A DNA stretch of 64,000 nucleotides, taken from positions 248,001 to 312,000 of the forward strand of contig NZ_JBLYUB010000005.1 in NCBI RefSeq assembly GCF_049999945.1, in the 5' to 3' direction. The stretch comes from Planosporangium spinosum (GTDB lineage: Bacteria; Actinomycetota; Actinomycetes; Mycobacteriales; Micromonosporaceae). Below are positions 18,319 through 27,201 of the stretch, in pieces. Every line of letters begins with the position of its first letter. Positions within the stretch are counted from its first letter, which is position 1. Below the pieces are notes generated by a model. The model saw only the letters and a program-made list of their open reading frames with translations, ran no database searches and was not told the origin of the DNA. The translations under genes and the position numbers were made by a program.

Positions 18319-20043
18319 ATGCACACAGGTAAGAGGCTGGCGGGCGCGGTTGTCGTCGCCGGTGTCTCACTGCTGGTGGCTTCGGCGTGTGGTGGTGGCG
18401 GCAGCTCCGACAACGGGAAGTCGGTCTCCACGAGCTTCGCGGACTGCGCCACGAAGCCGAACGACTGCAACAGTGGCGAGATCAAAAAGGGTGGCACGCT
18501 CACCTACACGATCGAGAAGAAGATCACGGGCTGGAACCTCAACGACGCGGACTCCAACACCTTCGACTTCCAGGAAGTCCTCGACGGTGTGCTGCCGAGC
18601 GCGTTCAACACCAACCCGGACTTCCAGCCGACGCTGAACACCGACATGCTGGCCTCGGCCGAGCTGACGAGCACCAGCCCGCAGACGGTCGTCTACAAGA
18701 TCAAGCCTGAGGCGGTCTGGAACGACGGCACGCCGATCACGGTCGACGACTTCACCTACGGCTGGCAGACCCAGAACGGCAAGGACTGCAAGGACTGCAG
18801 CGCCGCGTCGAACGCCGGCTACGACCTGATCAAGTCGATCACCGGCGCGGACAACGGCAAGACCGTGACCGTGGTCTACGACTCGCCGTACGCCGACTGG
18901 AAGGGCCTGTTCGGCCCGATCTACCCGGCGCACGTCGCCAAGCAGCACGGCGACCTGGCGACGTCCTGGAAGTGGCTCAACGAGACCCAGCCGGCCTACT
19001 CGGGTGGTCCGTTCCAGATCCCGGCCGACGGGTACCAGAAGGACGTCTCGGTCACCCTGGTGCCGAACCCGAAGTGGTACGGCAAGACCAAGCCGAGCCT
19101 CGACAAGATCGTCTTCCGGATCATCACCGACCAGGCGCAGGAAGTTCCGGCCCTCCAGAACAACGAGGTCCAGGCGATCTACCCGCAGCCGAACTCGGAC
19201 CTGGTCAACCAGGTGAAGGCGCTGGCCCCGAACGTCCAGTACACCCTGGGCAAGGGTCTGACCTGGGAGCACCTCGACCTCAACCTGAAGAACAAGTTCC
19301 TGGCCGACAAGGTCCTGCGCCAGGCGATCTTCACGACGGTCGACCGCCAGGCGGTGATCGACAAGACCATCGGTCAGTTCGTGCCGGGCGCCAAGCCGCT
19401 GAACAACCACAACTTCATGCCCGGCCAGGACGGCTACAAGGACGTGGTCACCTCCAGCGGCGCCGGTACCGGTGACGTCGAGAAGGCCAAGAAGCTGCTG
19501 ACCGACGCCGGCTACAAGGGTGTCGGCACGGCGCTGACCACCGCGGCCGGCGAGCCGGTCACCCTGCGGATCTCGTACACCAACGGCAACGCACTGCGCA
19601 AGCAGAGCGCCGAGCTGTTCCAGAACGAGATGTCGCAGCTGGGTATCAAGGTCGACATCACGCCGACCCAGGCCCTGGGCAAGACGCTGACCGCGGGTGA
19701 CTACGACGTGATCATCTTCGCGTGGGTCGGCACCCCGTACCCGTACTCGGGTGCCCAGCAGCTGTGGGGCAGCGAGAGCGACAGCAACTACGGCAAGTGG
19801 GTCAGCAAGGAGAGCGACGACCTGCTGAAGAAGGCGGCCGCCGAGACCGACCCGAAGAAGGGCGCCGACTACCTCAACCAGGCCGACCAGATCATGGCGA
19901 ACGACTACTACGTGCTTCCGCTGTTCCAGAAGCCGACGTTCCTCGCCGTGTACTCGCAGTACGCGAACATCCGCGACAACGCGACCAACGTCGGTCCGCC
20001 GTACAACACTCAGGAGTGGGGCCTGCGCGCCTCCGCCAAGTAA
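18319..20043 (+). CDS. ABC transporter substrate-binding lipoprotein, family 5 (peptide)
   Basis: A 574-residue extracytoplasmic solute-binding protein of the DppA/OppA family. Lipoprotein signal with Cys24 (LLVASACGGGGSS). Family landmarks: GGTLTYTIEKKITGWNLND at the start of the mature domain, WNDGTPITVDDFTYGWQ, a LVPNPKWYGKTKPSLDKIVFRII strand and LRQAIFTTVDRQAVIDKTI. It captures oligopeptides or similar compounds. The first gene of a five-gene importer; a 104-bp gap with an inverted GGATCC-containing repeat (near 20089-20118) separates it from the permeases and may lower downstream expression. Confidence 0.95.
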   Translation: MHTGKRLAGAVVVAGVSLLVASACGGGGSSDNGKSVSTSFADCATKPNDCNSGEIKKGGTLTYTIEKKITGWNLNDADSNTFDFQEVLDGVLPSAFNTNPDFQPTLNTDMLASAELTSTSPQTVVYKIKPEAVWNDGTPITVDDFTYGWQTQNGKDCKDCSAASNAGYDLIKSITGADNGKTVTVVYDSPYADWKGLFGPIYPAHVAKQHGDLATSWKWLNETQPAYSGGPFQIPADGYQKDVSVTLVPNPKWYGKTKPSLDKIVFRIITDQAQEVPALQNNEVQAIYPQPNSDLVNQVKALAPNVQYTLGKGLTWEHLDLNLKNKFLADKVLRQAIFTTVDRQAVIDKTIGQFVPGAKPLNNHNFMPGQDGYKDVVTSSGAGTGDVEKAKKLLTDAGYKGVGTALTTAAGEPVTLRISYTNGNALRKQSAELFQNEMSQLGIKVDITPTQALGKTLTAGDYDVIIFAWVGTPYPYSGAQQLWGSESDSNYGKWVSKESDDLLKKAAAETDPKKGADYLNQADQIMANDYYVLPLFQKPTFLAVYSQYANIRDNATNVGPPYNTQEWGLRASAK

Positions 20044-20088
20044 CGTAACGGCGCACACGTAAACACCATTTGCACATTGGGTAGGGTC

Positions 20089-20118
20089 GGATCCCGGGCG
20101 TTCGCGTCCGGGATCCGA
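20089..20118 (+). terminator. Possible attenuating hairpin after the peptide-binding gene
   Basis: GTCGGATCCCGG (20087-20098) can pair with CCGGGATCCGAC (20107-20118) around a short loop. It lies between the abundant binding-protein gene and the permease genes, the place where intercistronic hairpins often stabilise the upstream mRNA. Confidence 0.6.
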
Positions 20119-20147
20119 CACTAAGTGGGCACAGCTGGGAGGTACGC

Positions 20148-21134
20148 GTGCTCGCGTACGTCGTACGACGATTCTTGATCTCGATCCCGATCCTGATCGG
20201 ATCCACGATCCTGGTCTTTCTCATGGCGAAGGTCTCGGGCGATCCCCTGGAGACCATGAAACTGCGCAACCCGCCGCCGCCACGGCAGACCATCCTGAAC
20301 GAGGAACACCGGCTCGGTCTGGACCAGCCGCTGCACATCCAGTACCTGAACTGGTTGAAGAACCTGCTCCTGCACGGCGACTTCGGCCCGTCGGTCCACG
20401 CGACCACCGACATCGGCCACGAGCTGGGGGACCGGCTCCTGGTGACGCTGCGACTGGTGCTGATCTCGGTCCTGCTCGCGCTCATCTTCGCAGTGATCAC
20501 CGGCGTCGTGAGCGCCGTCAAGCAGTACTCCGTGACCGACTACACGTTCACGTTCATGGGCTTCCTGTTCCTGGCGATGCCCACGTTCTGGTTCGCCATC
20601 CTGCTCAAGTCGGCCGCGATCTCGTACAACCAGGCCACCGGTACCCAGACCTTCTTCACCATCGGCGACAAGTCGGTCTTCATAGCCGACGACTCCACCT
20701 GGGGACACGTCAAAGACATCGCCGGGCACATGGTGCTACCCACCATCGTGCTGGGCCTCGTCGGCTACGCGGCGTGGAGCCGGTTCCAGCGCGCCTCCAT
20801 GCTCGAGGTGCTCAACAGCGACTACGTCCGCCTCGCCCGGGCCAAGGGGCTCAGCCCCCGGCGCGTGCTGGTGCGGCACGCCCTGCGGACCGCGTTGATC
20901 CCGCTGACCACCGTGACCGCGCTCGACATCGCCGCGCTGCTCGGCGGCGCCATCATCACCGAGCGGGTGTTCCAGTGGCACGGCCTCGGCGAGTTCTTCC
21001 TCGACTCGGTGGCCGACCACGACGCGAACGCGATGATGGGCTGGCTGCTCATCTCCGCGGTCATCGTCATCCTGTTCAACCTGGTCGCCGACCTGCTGTA
21101 CGGCGTGCTCGACCCGAGGATCCGCTATGAGTAG
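20148..21134 (+). CDS. Peptide ABC transporter permease (DppB-like)
   Basis: A 328-residue inner-membrane permease with an N-terminal TM anchor (RRFLISIPILIGSTILVFLMA), the DppB-type FGPSVHATTDIG periplasmic segment, and five further helices. The EAA loop that contacts the ATPases reads VLNSDYVRLARAKGLSPRRVLVRHALRTALIPL (about residues 222-255). The GTG start at 20148 follows GGGAGG. It pairs with the DppC-like protein to form the channel. Confidence 0.95.
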   Translation: MLAYVVRRFLISIPILIGSTILVFLMAKVSGDPLETMKLRNPPPPRQTILNEEHRLGLDQPLHIQYLNWLKNLLLHGDFGPSVHATTDIGHELGDRLLVTLRLVLISVLLALIFAVITGVVSAVKQYSVTDYTFTFMGFLFLAMPTFWFAILLKSAAISYNQATGTQTFFTIGDKSVFIADDSTWGHVKDIAGHMVLPTIVLGLVGYAAWSRFQRASMLEVLNSDYVRLARAKGLSPRRVLVRHALRTALIPLTTVTALDIAALLGGAIITERVFQWHGLGEFFLDSVADHDANAMMGWLLISAVIVILFNLVADLLYGVLDPRIRYE

Positions 21135-21182
21135 GTCAGGTCAGCGAATCATGAGTTCGACAAATGGGCAGGAGGTGACGGC

Positions 21183-22124
21183 ATGAGCGAGATGCGCGCC
21201 AGTTCGGTGACGACGTCGGGCGCCCCTCAACCGACGTCGCCCACGGGGGCGGCCGAGCGCGAGTTCACCGTCAAGGAGCGTAGCCAGCTCCAGCAGGCGA
21301 TGCGCCGGTTCATGCGGCACCGCCTGGCCGTGGCGAGTCTGGCGATCTTCGCCCTGATCGTGCTACTCGCGTTCGTCGGTCCGCTGGTGTGGAAGTACAA
21401 GTCCATCGACATCACCCCGGACAATTCGCAGCCGCCGTCGCTGGCCCACCCGTTCGGCACCGACGGCCTCGGGCACGACGGCTTCGCCCAGGTGCTGCGC
21501 GGGCTGCAGATCTCGGTACGGGTGGCGCTCTGCATCGCCCTCGTCGCCACGACCCTCGGCGTGCTGTGGGGTGGCATCTCCGGCTACTACCGGGGCCTGG
21601 CGGACTCCGTGCTCATGCGCTTGGCCGACCTGATCCTGACGATCCCGTCGATCGCGCTGGCCGCCGCGCTGGGCAACACCTCCGGTGGCGCCTGGTGGAT
21701 GATCGCCCTGATCCTGGGCGGGCTGAGCGCGCCGCTGGTGGCGCGGGCCGTCCGCGGCGTCGTGCTCTCCCTGCGCGAGCAGGAGTTCATCGAGGCGGCC
21801 CGGGCGCTGGGCGCCTCGGACAGCCGGATCCTCCTGCGCCACCTGGTACCGAACGCGTTCGCGGTGGTCATCGTGTACGCGACGCTGCTGGTCGCAGCCG
21901 GCATCCTCGCCGAGACGGCGCTGTCGTACGTCGGGTTCGGCGTACGGTCGCCCGACACCTCGCTGGGCCTGCTGATCAGCGACGCCCAGTCGGCGGTGCA
22001 GACCCGGCCGTGGCTGTTCTACTTCCCCGGTTTGTTCATCATCCTGATCGCGCTGACGGTCAACTTCATCGGTGACGGCCTGCGCGACGCGCTCGACCCC
22101 CGACAGACGAGGCAACGCCGATGA
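21183..22124 (+). CDS. Peptide ABC transporter permease (DppC-like)
   Basis: A 313-residue permease partner. It has a cytoplasmic N-terminus, a first helix LAVASLAIFALIVLLAFVGPL, the HPFGTDGLGHDGFAQVLRGLQISVRVAL segment typical of DppC, and the EAA loop EQEFIEAARALGASDSRILLRHLVPNA (about 198-224). It starts 48 bp after the DppB-like gene with AGGAGG. Its stop overlaps the start of the first ATPase gene (ATGA), so translation is coupled. Confidence 0.95.
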   Translation: MSEMRASSVTTSGAPQPTSPTGAAEREFTVKERSQLQQAMRRFMRHRLAVASLAIFALIVLLAFVGPLVWKYKSIDITPDNSQPPSLAHPFGTDGLGHDGFAQVLRGLQISVRVALCIALVATTLGVLWGGISGYYRGLADSVLMRLADLILTIPSIALAAALGNTSGGAWWMIALILGGLSAPLVARAVRGVVLSLREQEFIEAARALGASDSRILLRHLVPNAFAVVIVYATLLVAAGILAETALSYVGFGVRSPDTSLGLLISDAQSAVQTRPWLFYFPGLFIILIALTVNFIGDGLRDALDPRQTRQRR

Positions 22125-23221
22125 CACCAGAGATCAATATCGACCCGGCCCGGAAGTCCGGTGGCGGCGAGGCCGTCCTGGAGGTGGAGAACCTCACCGT
22201 CGAGTTCCCCACCGACGACGGGGTCGTGCAGGCCGTCCGCGGCGTCAGCTACCGGCTGGCGCCGGGGGAGGCGATGGGGATCGTCGGCGAGTCCGGCTCC
22301 GGCAAGTCGGTCACCTCGATGGCGATCATGGGCCTGCTGCCGAAGACGGCCCGGATCAGCGGATCGGTCCGGTTCCGCGGCGAGGAGCTGCTCGGTCGCA
22401 GCGAGAAGGACTACGCCGGGATCCGGGGCAAGAAGATCGCGATGATCTTCCAGGACCCGCTGACGTCGCTCAACCCGGTGTACACGGTGGGCTACCAGAT
22501 CGCCGAGGCGGTCCTGGCGCACAACGACGTCTCCAAGAAGGCCGCGCACGACCGGGCCGTCGAGCTGCTGGCGACGGTCGGCATCCCGTTCCCGGAGCAG
22601 CGGGTGAACAACTACCCGCACGAGATGTCCGGCGGCATGCGCCAGCGGGTGGTCATCGCCATCGCGATGGCCAACAACCCGGACGTCATCATCGCCGACG
22701 AGCCGACCACCGCCCTCGACGTGACGGTGCAGGCCCAGGTGCTGGAGGCGCTCGAGGCGGCCCGCGAGGCGACCGGGGCCGCCCTGGTGCTCATCACCCA
22801 CGACCTGGGGGTCATCGCCGGCCACGCCGACCGCATCTGCGTGATGTACGCCGGCAAGCTGGTCGAGAAGGGCACCGTCGACGAGGTGTTCTACGAGCCG
22901 CGGATGCCGTACACGCTGGGCCTGCTCGGCAGCCTGCCGCGGCTGGACGAGGCCGGCCGGGAGCGGCTGACGCCGATCGTGGGGTCGCCGCCGTCGCTGA
23001 TGAACCTGCCGCCCGGCTGCCCGTTCACCCCGCGGTGCCCGCTCGCCCAGCCGGTCTGCGAGGAGCGCGAGCCCGACCTGTACGCCACCGACGCGGCCGA
23101 CCACCTGGCGGCCTGCCACTTCCACGAGCGGCTGGTCGGGATGGAGGCCGGTCAGCTGTTCCGGCCGACGTCAGTTGACACCGAGGACGTCAATCCCCGG
23201 GACCTGGAGGTACAGCAATGA
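22121..23221 (+). CDS. Peptide ABC transporter ATPase (DppD-like)
   Basis: A 366-residue cytoplasmic ATPase: Walker A GESGSGKS (about residue 56), Q-loop FQDPLTSLNPV, signature MSGGMRQR (about 169), Walker B VIIADEPTTALD (about 189-200) and switch His in LITHDLGV. The C-terminal oligopeptide extension contains the CPFTPRCPLAQPVC cysteines seen in this family, often linked to an Fe-S cluster. Overlaps both neighbours by 4 bp. Confidence 0.96.
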   Translation: MTPEINIDPARKSGGGEAVLEVENLTVEFPTDDGVVQAVRGVSYRLAPGEAMGIVGESGSGKSVTSMAIMGLLPKTARISGSVRFRGEELLGRSEKDYAGIRGKKIAMIFQDPLTSLNPVYTVGYQIAEAVLAHNDVSKKAAHDRAVELLATVGIPFPEQRVNNYPHEMSGGMRQRVVIAIAMANNPDVIIADEPTTALDVTVQAQVLEALEAAREATGAALVLITHDLGVIAGHADRICVMYAGKLVEKGTVDEVFYEPRMPYTLGLLGSLPRLDEAGRERLTPIVGSPPSLMNLPPGCPFTPRCPLAQPVCEEREPDLYATDAADHLAACHFHERLVGMEAGQLFRPTSVDTEDVNPRDLEVQQ

Positions 23222-24288
23222 CGGCCGCGAACGTGGTCGACGCGGGTCGGGGCGGGACGCCTGCGGGCGCCCCTGAGCCCGTTCTCGCGGTACGTGACCT
23301 GGTCAAGCACTTCCCGGTACGGTCGCGCGGGCTGGTCCGCCGGCGCATCGGCGACGTGCACGCGGTGTGCGGGGTCTCGTTCGACCTGATGCCCAACGAG
23401 ACACTGGGCCTGGTCGGGGAGTCCGGCTGCGGCAAGACGACGACCGGCCGGCTGCTGCTCAACCTGATCAAGGCGACCTCCGGCGAGGTGGTCTACCACG
23501 GGCGCAACCTGGTCGAGCTCTCGCCGAGCCAGATGCGGCCGCTGCGGCGCGACCTCCAGTTGGTGTTCCAGGACCCGTTCGCCTCGCTCGACCCCCGGAT
23601 GACGGTCAACGAGATCGTCGCCGAGCCGCTGCAGATCCACGGCCTGTACGGCTCCGGTAGCCAGGGGCGGGAGAAGGTCCGCGAGCTGCTGCGGATGGTG
23701 GGGCTCAACCCGGAGCACGGCAACCGGTACTCGCATGAGTTCTCCGGCGGCCAGCGCCAGCGCATCGGCATCGCGCGTGCCCTGGCGCTGCGCCCCAAGG
23801 CACTCGTCCTCGACGAGCCGGTCTCCGCGCTGGACGTGTCGATCCAGGCGGGCGTGATCAACCTGCTCGAGGACCTCCAGGACGAACTGGGCCTGTCGTA
23901 CCTGTTCATCTCGCACGACCTGTCGGTGGTACGGCACATCGCCGACCGGGTCGCCGTGATGTACCTGGGCCGGATCGTGGAGATCGCCGAGAAGGAGGAC
24001 CTGTTCACCAAGGCGGCGCACCCGTACACCCAGGCGCTGATCTCGGCGATCCCGCTGCCGGACCCACGTAAGGAGCGGGCCCGCCAGCGGATCACGCTCA
24101 CCGGCGACGTGCCCAGCCCGGTCAACCCGCCCAGCGGCTGCCGGTTCCGGTCGCGCTGCCCGAAGTTCGCCGACGTGTTGAGCGAGGCCGAGCGGCAGAA
24201 GTGCGTCGACGAGGTGCCGGCGCTGGTCGACCGCGGGCAGGGGCACGCGTCGGCGTGCCACTACGCGGAGGCCATGAAGCTCCTCTGA
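23218..24288 (+). CDS. Peptide ABC transporter ATPase (DppF-like)
   Basis: A 356-residue second ATPase: Walker A GESGCGKT (about residue 67), FQDPFASLDPRMTV, signature FSGGQRQR (about 176), Walker B LVLDEPVSALD (about 197-207) and the switch SHDLSVVRHI. The C-terminal domain has the CRFRSRCPKFADVLSEAERQKC cysteine cluster. Last gene of the importer, followed closely by a hairpin terminator. Confidence 0.96.
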   Translation: MTAANVVDAGRGGTPAGAPEPVLAVRDLVKHFPVRSRGLVRRRIGDVHAVCGVSFDLMPNETLGLVGESGCGKTTTGRLLLNLIKATSGEVVYHGRNLVELSPSQMRPLRRDLQLVFQDPFASLDPRMTVNEIVAEPLQIHGLYGSGSQGREKVRELLRMVGLNPEHGNRYSHEFSGGQRQRIGIARALALRPKALVLDEPVSALDVSIQAGVINLLEDLQDELGLSYLFISHDLSVVRHIADRVAVMYLGRIVEIAEKEDLFTKAAHPYTQALISAIPLPDPRKERARQRITLTGDVPSPVNPPSGCRFRSRCPKFADVLSEAERQKCVDEVPALVDRGQGHASACHYAEAMKLL

Positions 24289-24298
24289 CGGGACGCTC

Positions 24299-24327
24299 GT
24301 CGGGCGGGGCGGCACGCCCCGCCCGAC
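24299..24327 (+). terminator. Hairpin terminator of the peptide importer operon
   Basis: Perfect 13-bp stem, GTCGGGCGGGGCG (24299-24311) with its complement (24315-24327), around a 3-base loop, 10 bp past the last stop. Confidence 0.85.
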
Positions 24328-24330
24328 CAT

Positions 24331-24406
24331 GATCGGCACAGCGCCCGCTCACGTCGTGGTCCCGGCCCCGGTTCGAGGCCACGACTTCGCGGGCGTTGTG
24401 CCGATC
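24331..24406. repeat. 28-bp imperfect inverted repeat upstream of mtrA
   Basis: Arms 24331-24359 and 24379-24406 pair over about 28 bases with a few mismatches, enclosing a 19-base GC-rich centre. A direct echo of the right arm (GTGCCGGTCGCG...) follows near 24421. It lies between the importer terminator and mtrA; nothing else is seen in 24289-24564 beyond this and an AT-richer stretch near 24490-24530 that probably holds the mtrA promoter. Confidence 0.75.
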
Positions 24407-24564
24407 GCGCATGTCGGGGTGTGCCGGTCGCGTGGGTCGGAGCGTCGGCCGGTCCCGGCGCCCGAGATGCCCGTCTCGTCGGTCTCCAAACAATGGCCAA
24501 AACGCCGCAAAAACGTACATGATCGGCTCTGATGGGGGAGCGTCACCCACGTTCCGCGGCAAAG

Positions 24565-25272
<708 letters not shown>

Positions 25273-25275
25273 GCC

Positions 25276-27201
25276 GTGCCTGGAACACCCGCCACCGACT
25301 CCCGTACCGGCGGCTCCGCCGTGCCCCGCCGCGCCTGCCGGCTGGTGGCGGCTGTCCGTCGCCGGGTCGGCCCGGTGACCCGGCGCCTGCTGAGCCTGGT
25401 CGCCGACGGCCTGGCCGCCGTCTGGGGCTCGACGTGGGTACGGGCCGTGCGGCGCGGCCCGATCCGGCAGGCAGGGCGGGTGTGGACCCGCGCCCGCCGG
25501 GCGTGGCGCCGCTCGCTGCAGTTGCGGGTCGTGTCGATCACGCTCGTGCTGTCGGCGCTCGTGGTGGGCATCTTCGGTTTCGTCGTCGCGTCGAGCATCA
25601 CCACCGGTCTGCTCGACGCCAAGGTCAGGTCCGCCAGCAAGCAGGTCGACCAGGGCGTGGCGTACGCGGCGAGCCAGCTCAAGGGCGTCACCCAGCCCGG
25701 CGACCCCGCGCTGCTCAACACCGTCCCGACGGTGGTCGCCGCGCTCGGCAACAGCGAGCAGGGCGGCGGCCAGGTCCAGGTCGTCATGCGGGCCAGCGAC
25801 AGCTCGCTGGACCCGCTGGCCACCCAGGCCCAGTCGCTGGCCCGGCCGAAGGCCGGGGCGTACGACGTGGTGTCCTCACCCCGGCTGGCCGACCTGCGCC
25901 GGGAGGTCGGCCGCGGCAAGGTGACCCGGCAGTGGGTCACCGCCGACGTCGACGGCAAGGGGGAGCGCCGCTACCTCGCGTTCGGTACCCCGGTCAACAG
26001 CAGCGGCGAGGGCGGCCAGCTCGAGCTGTACTACCTCTTCCCGCTCGACAACGAGGTCGCCACCGTCGACCTGGTCCGCACCACCCTGTTCGCGACCGGC
26101 GTGGCCCTGGTCGGCCTGCTGGCCATGGTCGCCGCGCTGGTGACCCGCATGGTCGTCCGTCCGGTCCGGGTCGCGGCGCGGACCGCGCAGCGGTTGTCGG
26201 CCGGCCTGCTCGACCAGCGCATGGAGGTGCACGGTGAGGACGACCTGGCCCGGCTGGCCGCGTCGTTCAACCAGATGGCGGCCAACCTGCAGCGCCAGAT
26301 CGTCCGGCTGGAGGAGATGTCGCGGCTGCAGCGGCGGTTCACCTCCGACGTCTCGCACGAGCTGCGCACGCCGCTGACCACCGTACGGATGGCCGCCGAC
26401 CTGATCTTCGCGTCGCGGGAGGACTACGAGCCGGCCGTGGCCCGCAGCGCCGAGCTGCTCCAGGCGGAGCTGGACCGCTTCGAGGGGCTGTTGACCGACC
26501 TGCTGGAGATCAGCCGGTTCGACGCCGGGTTCGCGATGCTCGACGCCGAGCCGACCGACCTGGTCCCCGTGGTGCAGCGCGTCGTCGACGGTCTGGCCTC
26601 GGTCGCCGAGCGCGCCGGCTGCACCGTCGAGCTGGACGTACCGACCGTCCCGGTGATCGTCGAGATCGACCCCCGACGGATCGAGCGGGTCCTGCGCAAC
26701 CTCGTCGGCAACGCGGTGGAGCACAGCGAGGGACGGCCGGTACGGGTGACGCTCGGCGCGGACGAGTCGGCGGTCGCGGTGACCGTGCGCGACCATGGGG
26801 TGGGCCTTCGGCCGGGGGAGGAGAAGCTGGTGTTCAACCGGTTCTGGCGCGCCGACCCGTCGCGGGCCCGGCAGACCGGCGGCAGCGGGCTCGGCCTGTC
26901 GATCAGCCTGGAGGACGCGCGGCTGCACGGCGGCTGGCTGGAGGCGTGGGGGGCGCCGGGTCAGGGCGCCCAGTTCCGGCTCACCCTGCCGATCCGCGCC
27001 GGTGACCGGCTGGTCTCGTCGCCGCTGAACCTGGTACCGGCCGACGCGCCGCTCACCGAACCGGCCGGGCCGGACGGGATGCGCACCGCGCCCGACGGCC
27101 CGCCGCAGCCGTCTCCGGCGCTGACGACCGGCCTGGCCGGCGACGACGGCACCCCGGCGGCGCCCCGGGGCGCCGCCGCCGAGGACCGGGGGGACCGGTG
27201 A
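25276..27201 (+). CDS. mtrB: Sensor histidine kinase MtrB
   Basis: The partner kinase of MtrA, 641 residues. An unusually long Arg-rich cytoplasmic leader of about 80 residues comes first. TM1 follows (SITLVLSALVVGIFGFVVASSI, about 85-108), then an extracellular sensor region and TM2 (about 271-292). Next come a HAMP domain, the dimerisation helix with SHELRTP (His361), and the ATPase domain: NLVGNAVEHS, DHGVGL and GGSGLGLSISLEDARLHGG. The Pro/Ala-rich tail is variable. GTG start 3 bp after mtrA; its end overlaps lpqB (GTGA), so the three are coupled. Confidence 0.97.
   Translation: MPGTPATDSRTGGSAVPRRACRLVAAVRRRVGPVTRRLLSLVADGLAAVWGSTWVRAVRRGPIRQAGRVWTRARRAWRRSLQLRVVSITLVLSALVVGIFGFVVASSITTGLLDAKVRSASKQVDQGVAYAASQLKGVTQPGDPALLNTVPTVVAALGNSEQGGGQVQVVMRASDSSLDPLATQAQSLARPKAGAYDVVSSPRLADLRREVGRGKVTRQWVTADVDGKGERRYLAFGTPVNSSGEGGQLELYYLFPLDNEVATVDLVRTTLFATGVALVGLLAMVAALVTRMVVRPVRVAARTAQRLSAGLLDQRMEVHGEDDLARLAASFNQMAANLQRQIVRLEEMSRLQRRFTSDVSHELRTPLTTVRMAADLIFASREDYEPAVARSAELLQAELDRFEGLLTDLLEISRFDAGFAMLDAEPTDLVPVVQRVVDGLASVAERAGCTVELDVPTVPVIVEIDPRRIERVLRNLVGNAVEHSEGRPVRVTLGADESAVAVTVRDHGVGLRPGEEKLVFNRFWRADPSRARQTGGSGLGLSISLEDARLHGGWLEAWGAPGQGAQFRLTLPIRAGDRLVSSPLNLVPADAPLTEPAGPDGMRTAPDGPPQPSPALTTGLAGDDGTPAAPRGAAAEDRGDR

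Noticed and set aside
24331..24406. tRNA-like gene (GGTTCGAG resembling a T arm)
   Set aside because: The flanking pairing is one long stem, with no anticodon or D arm.
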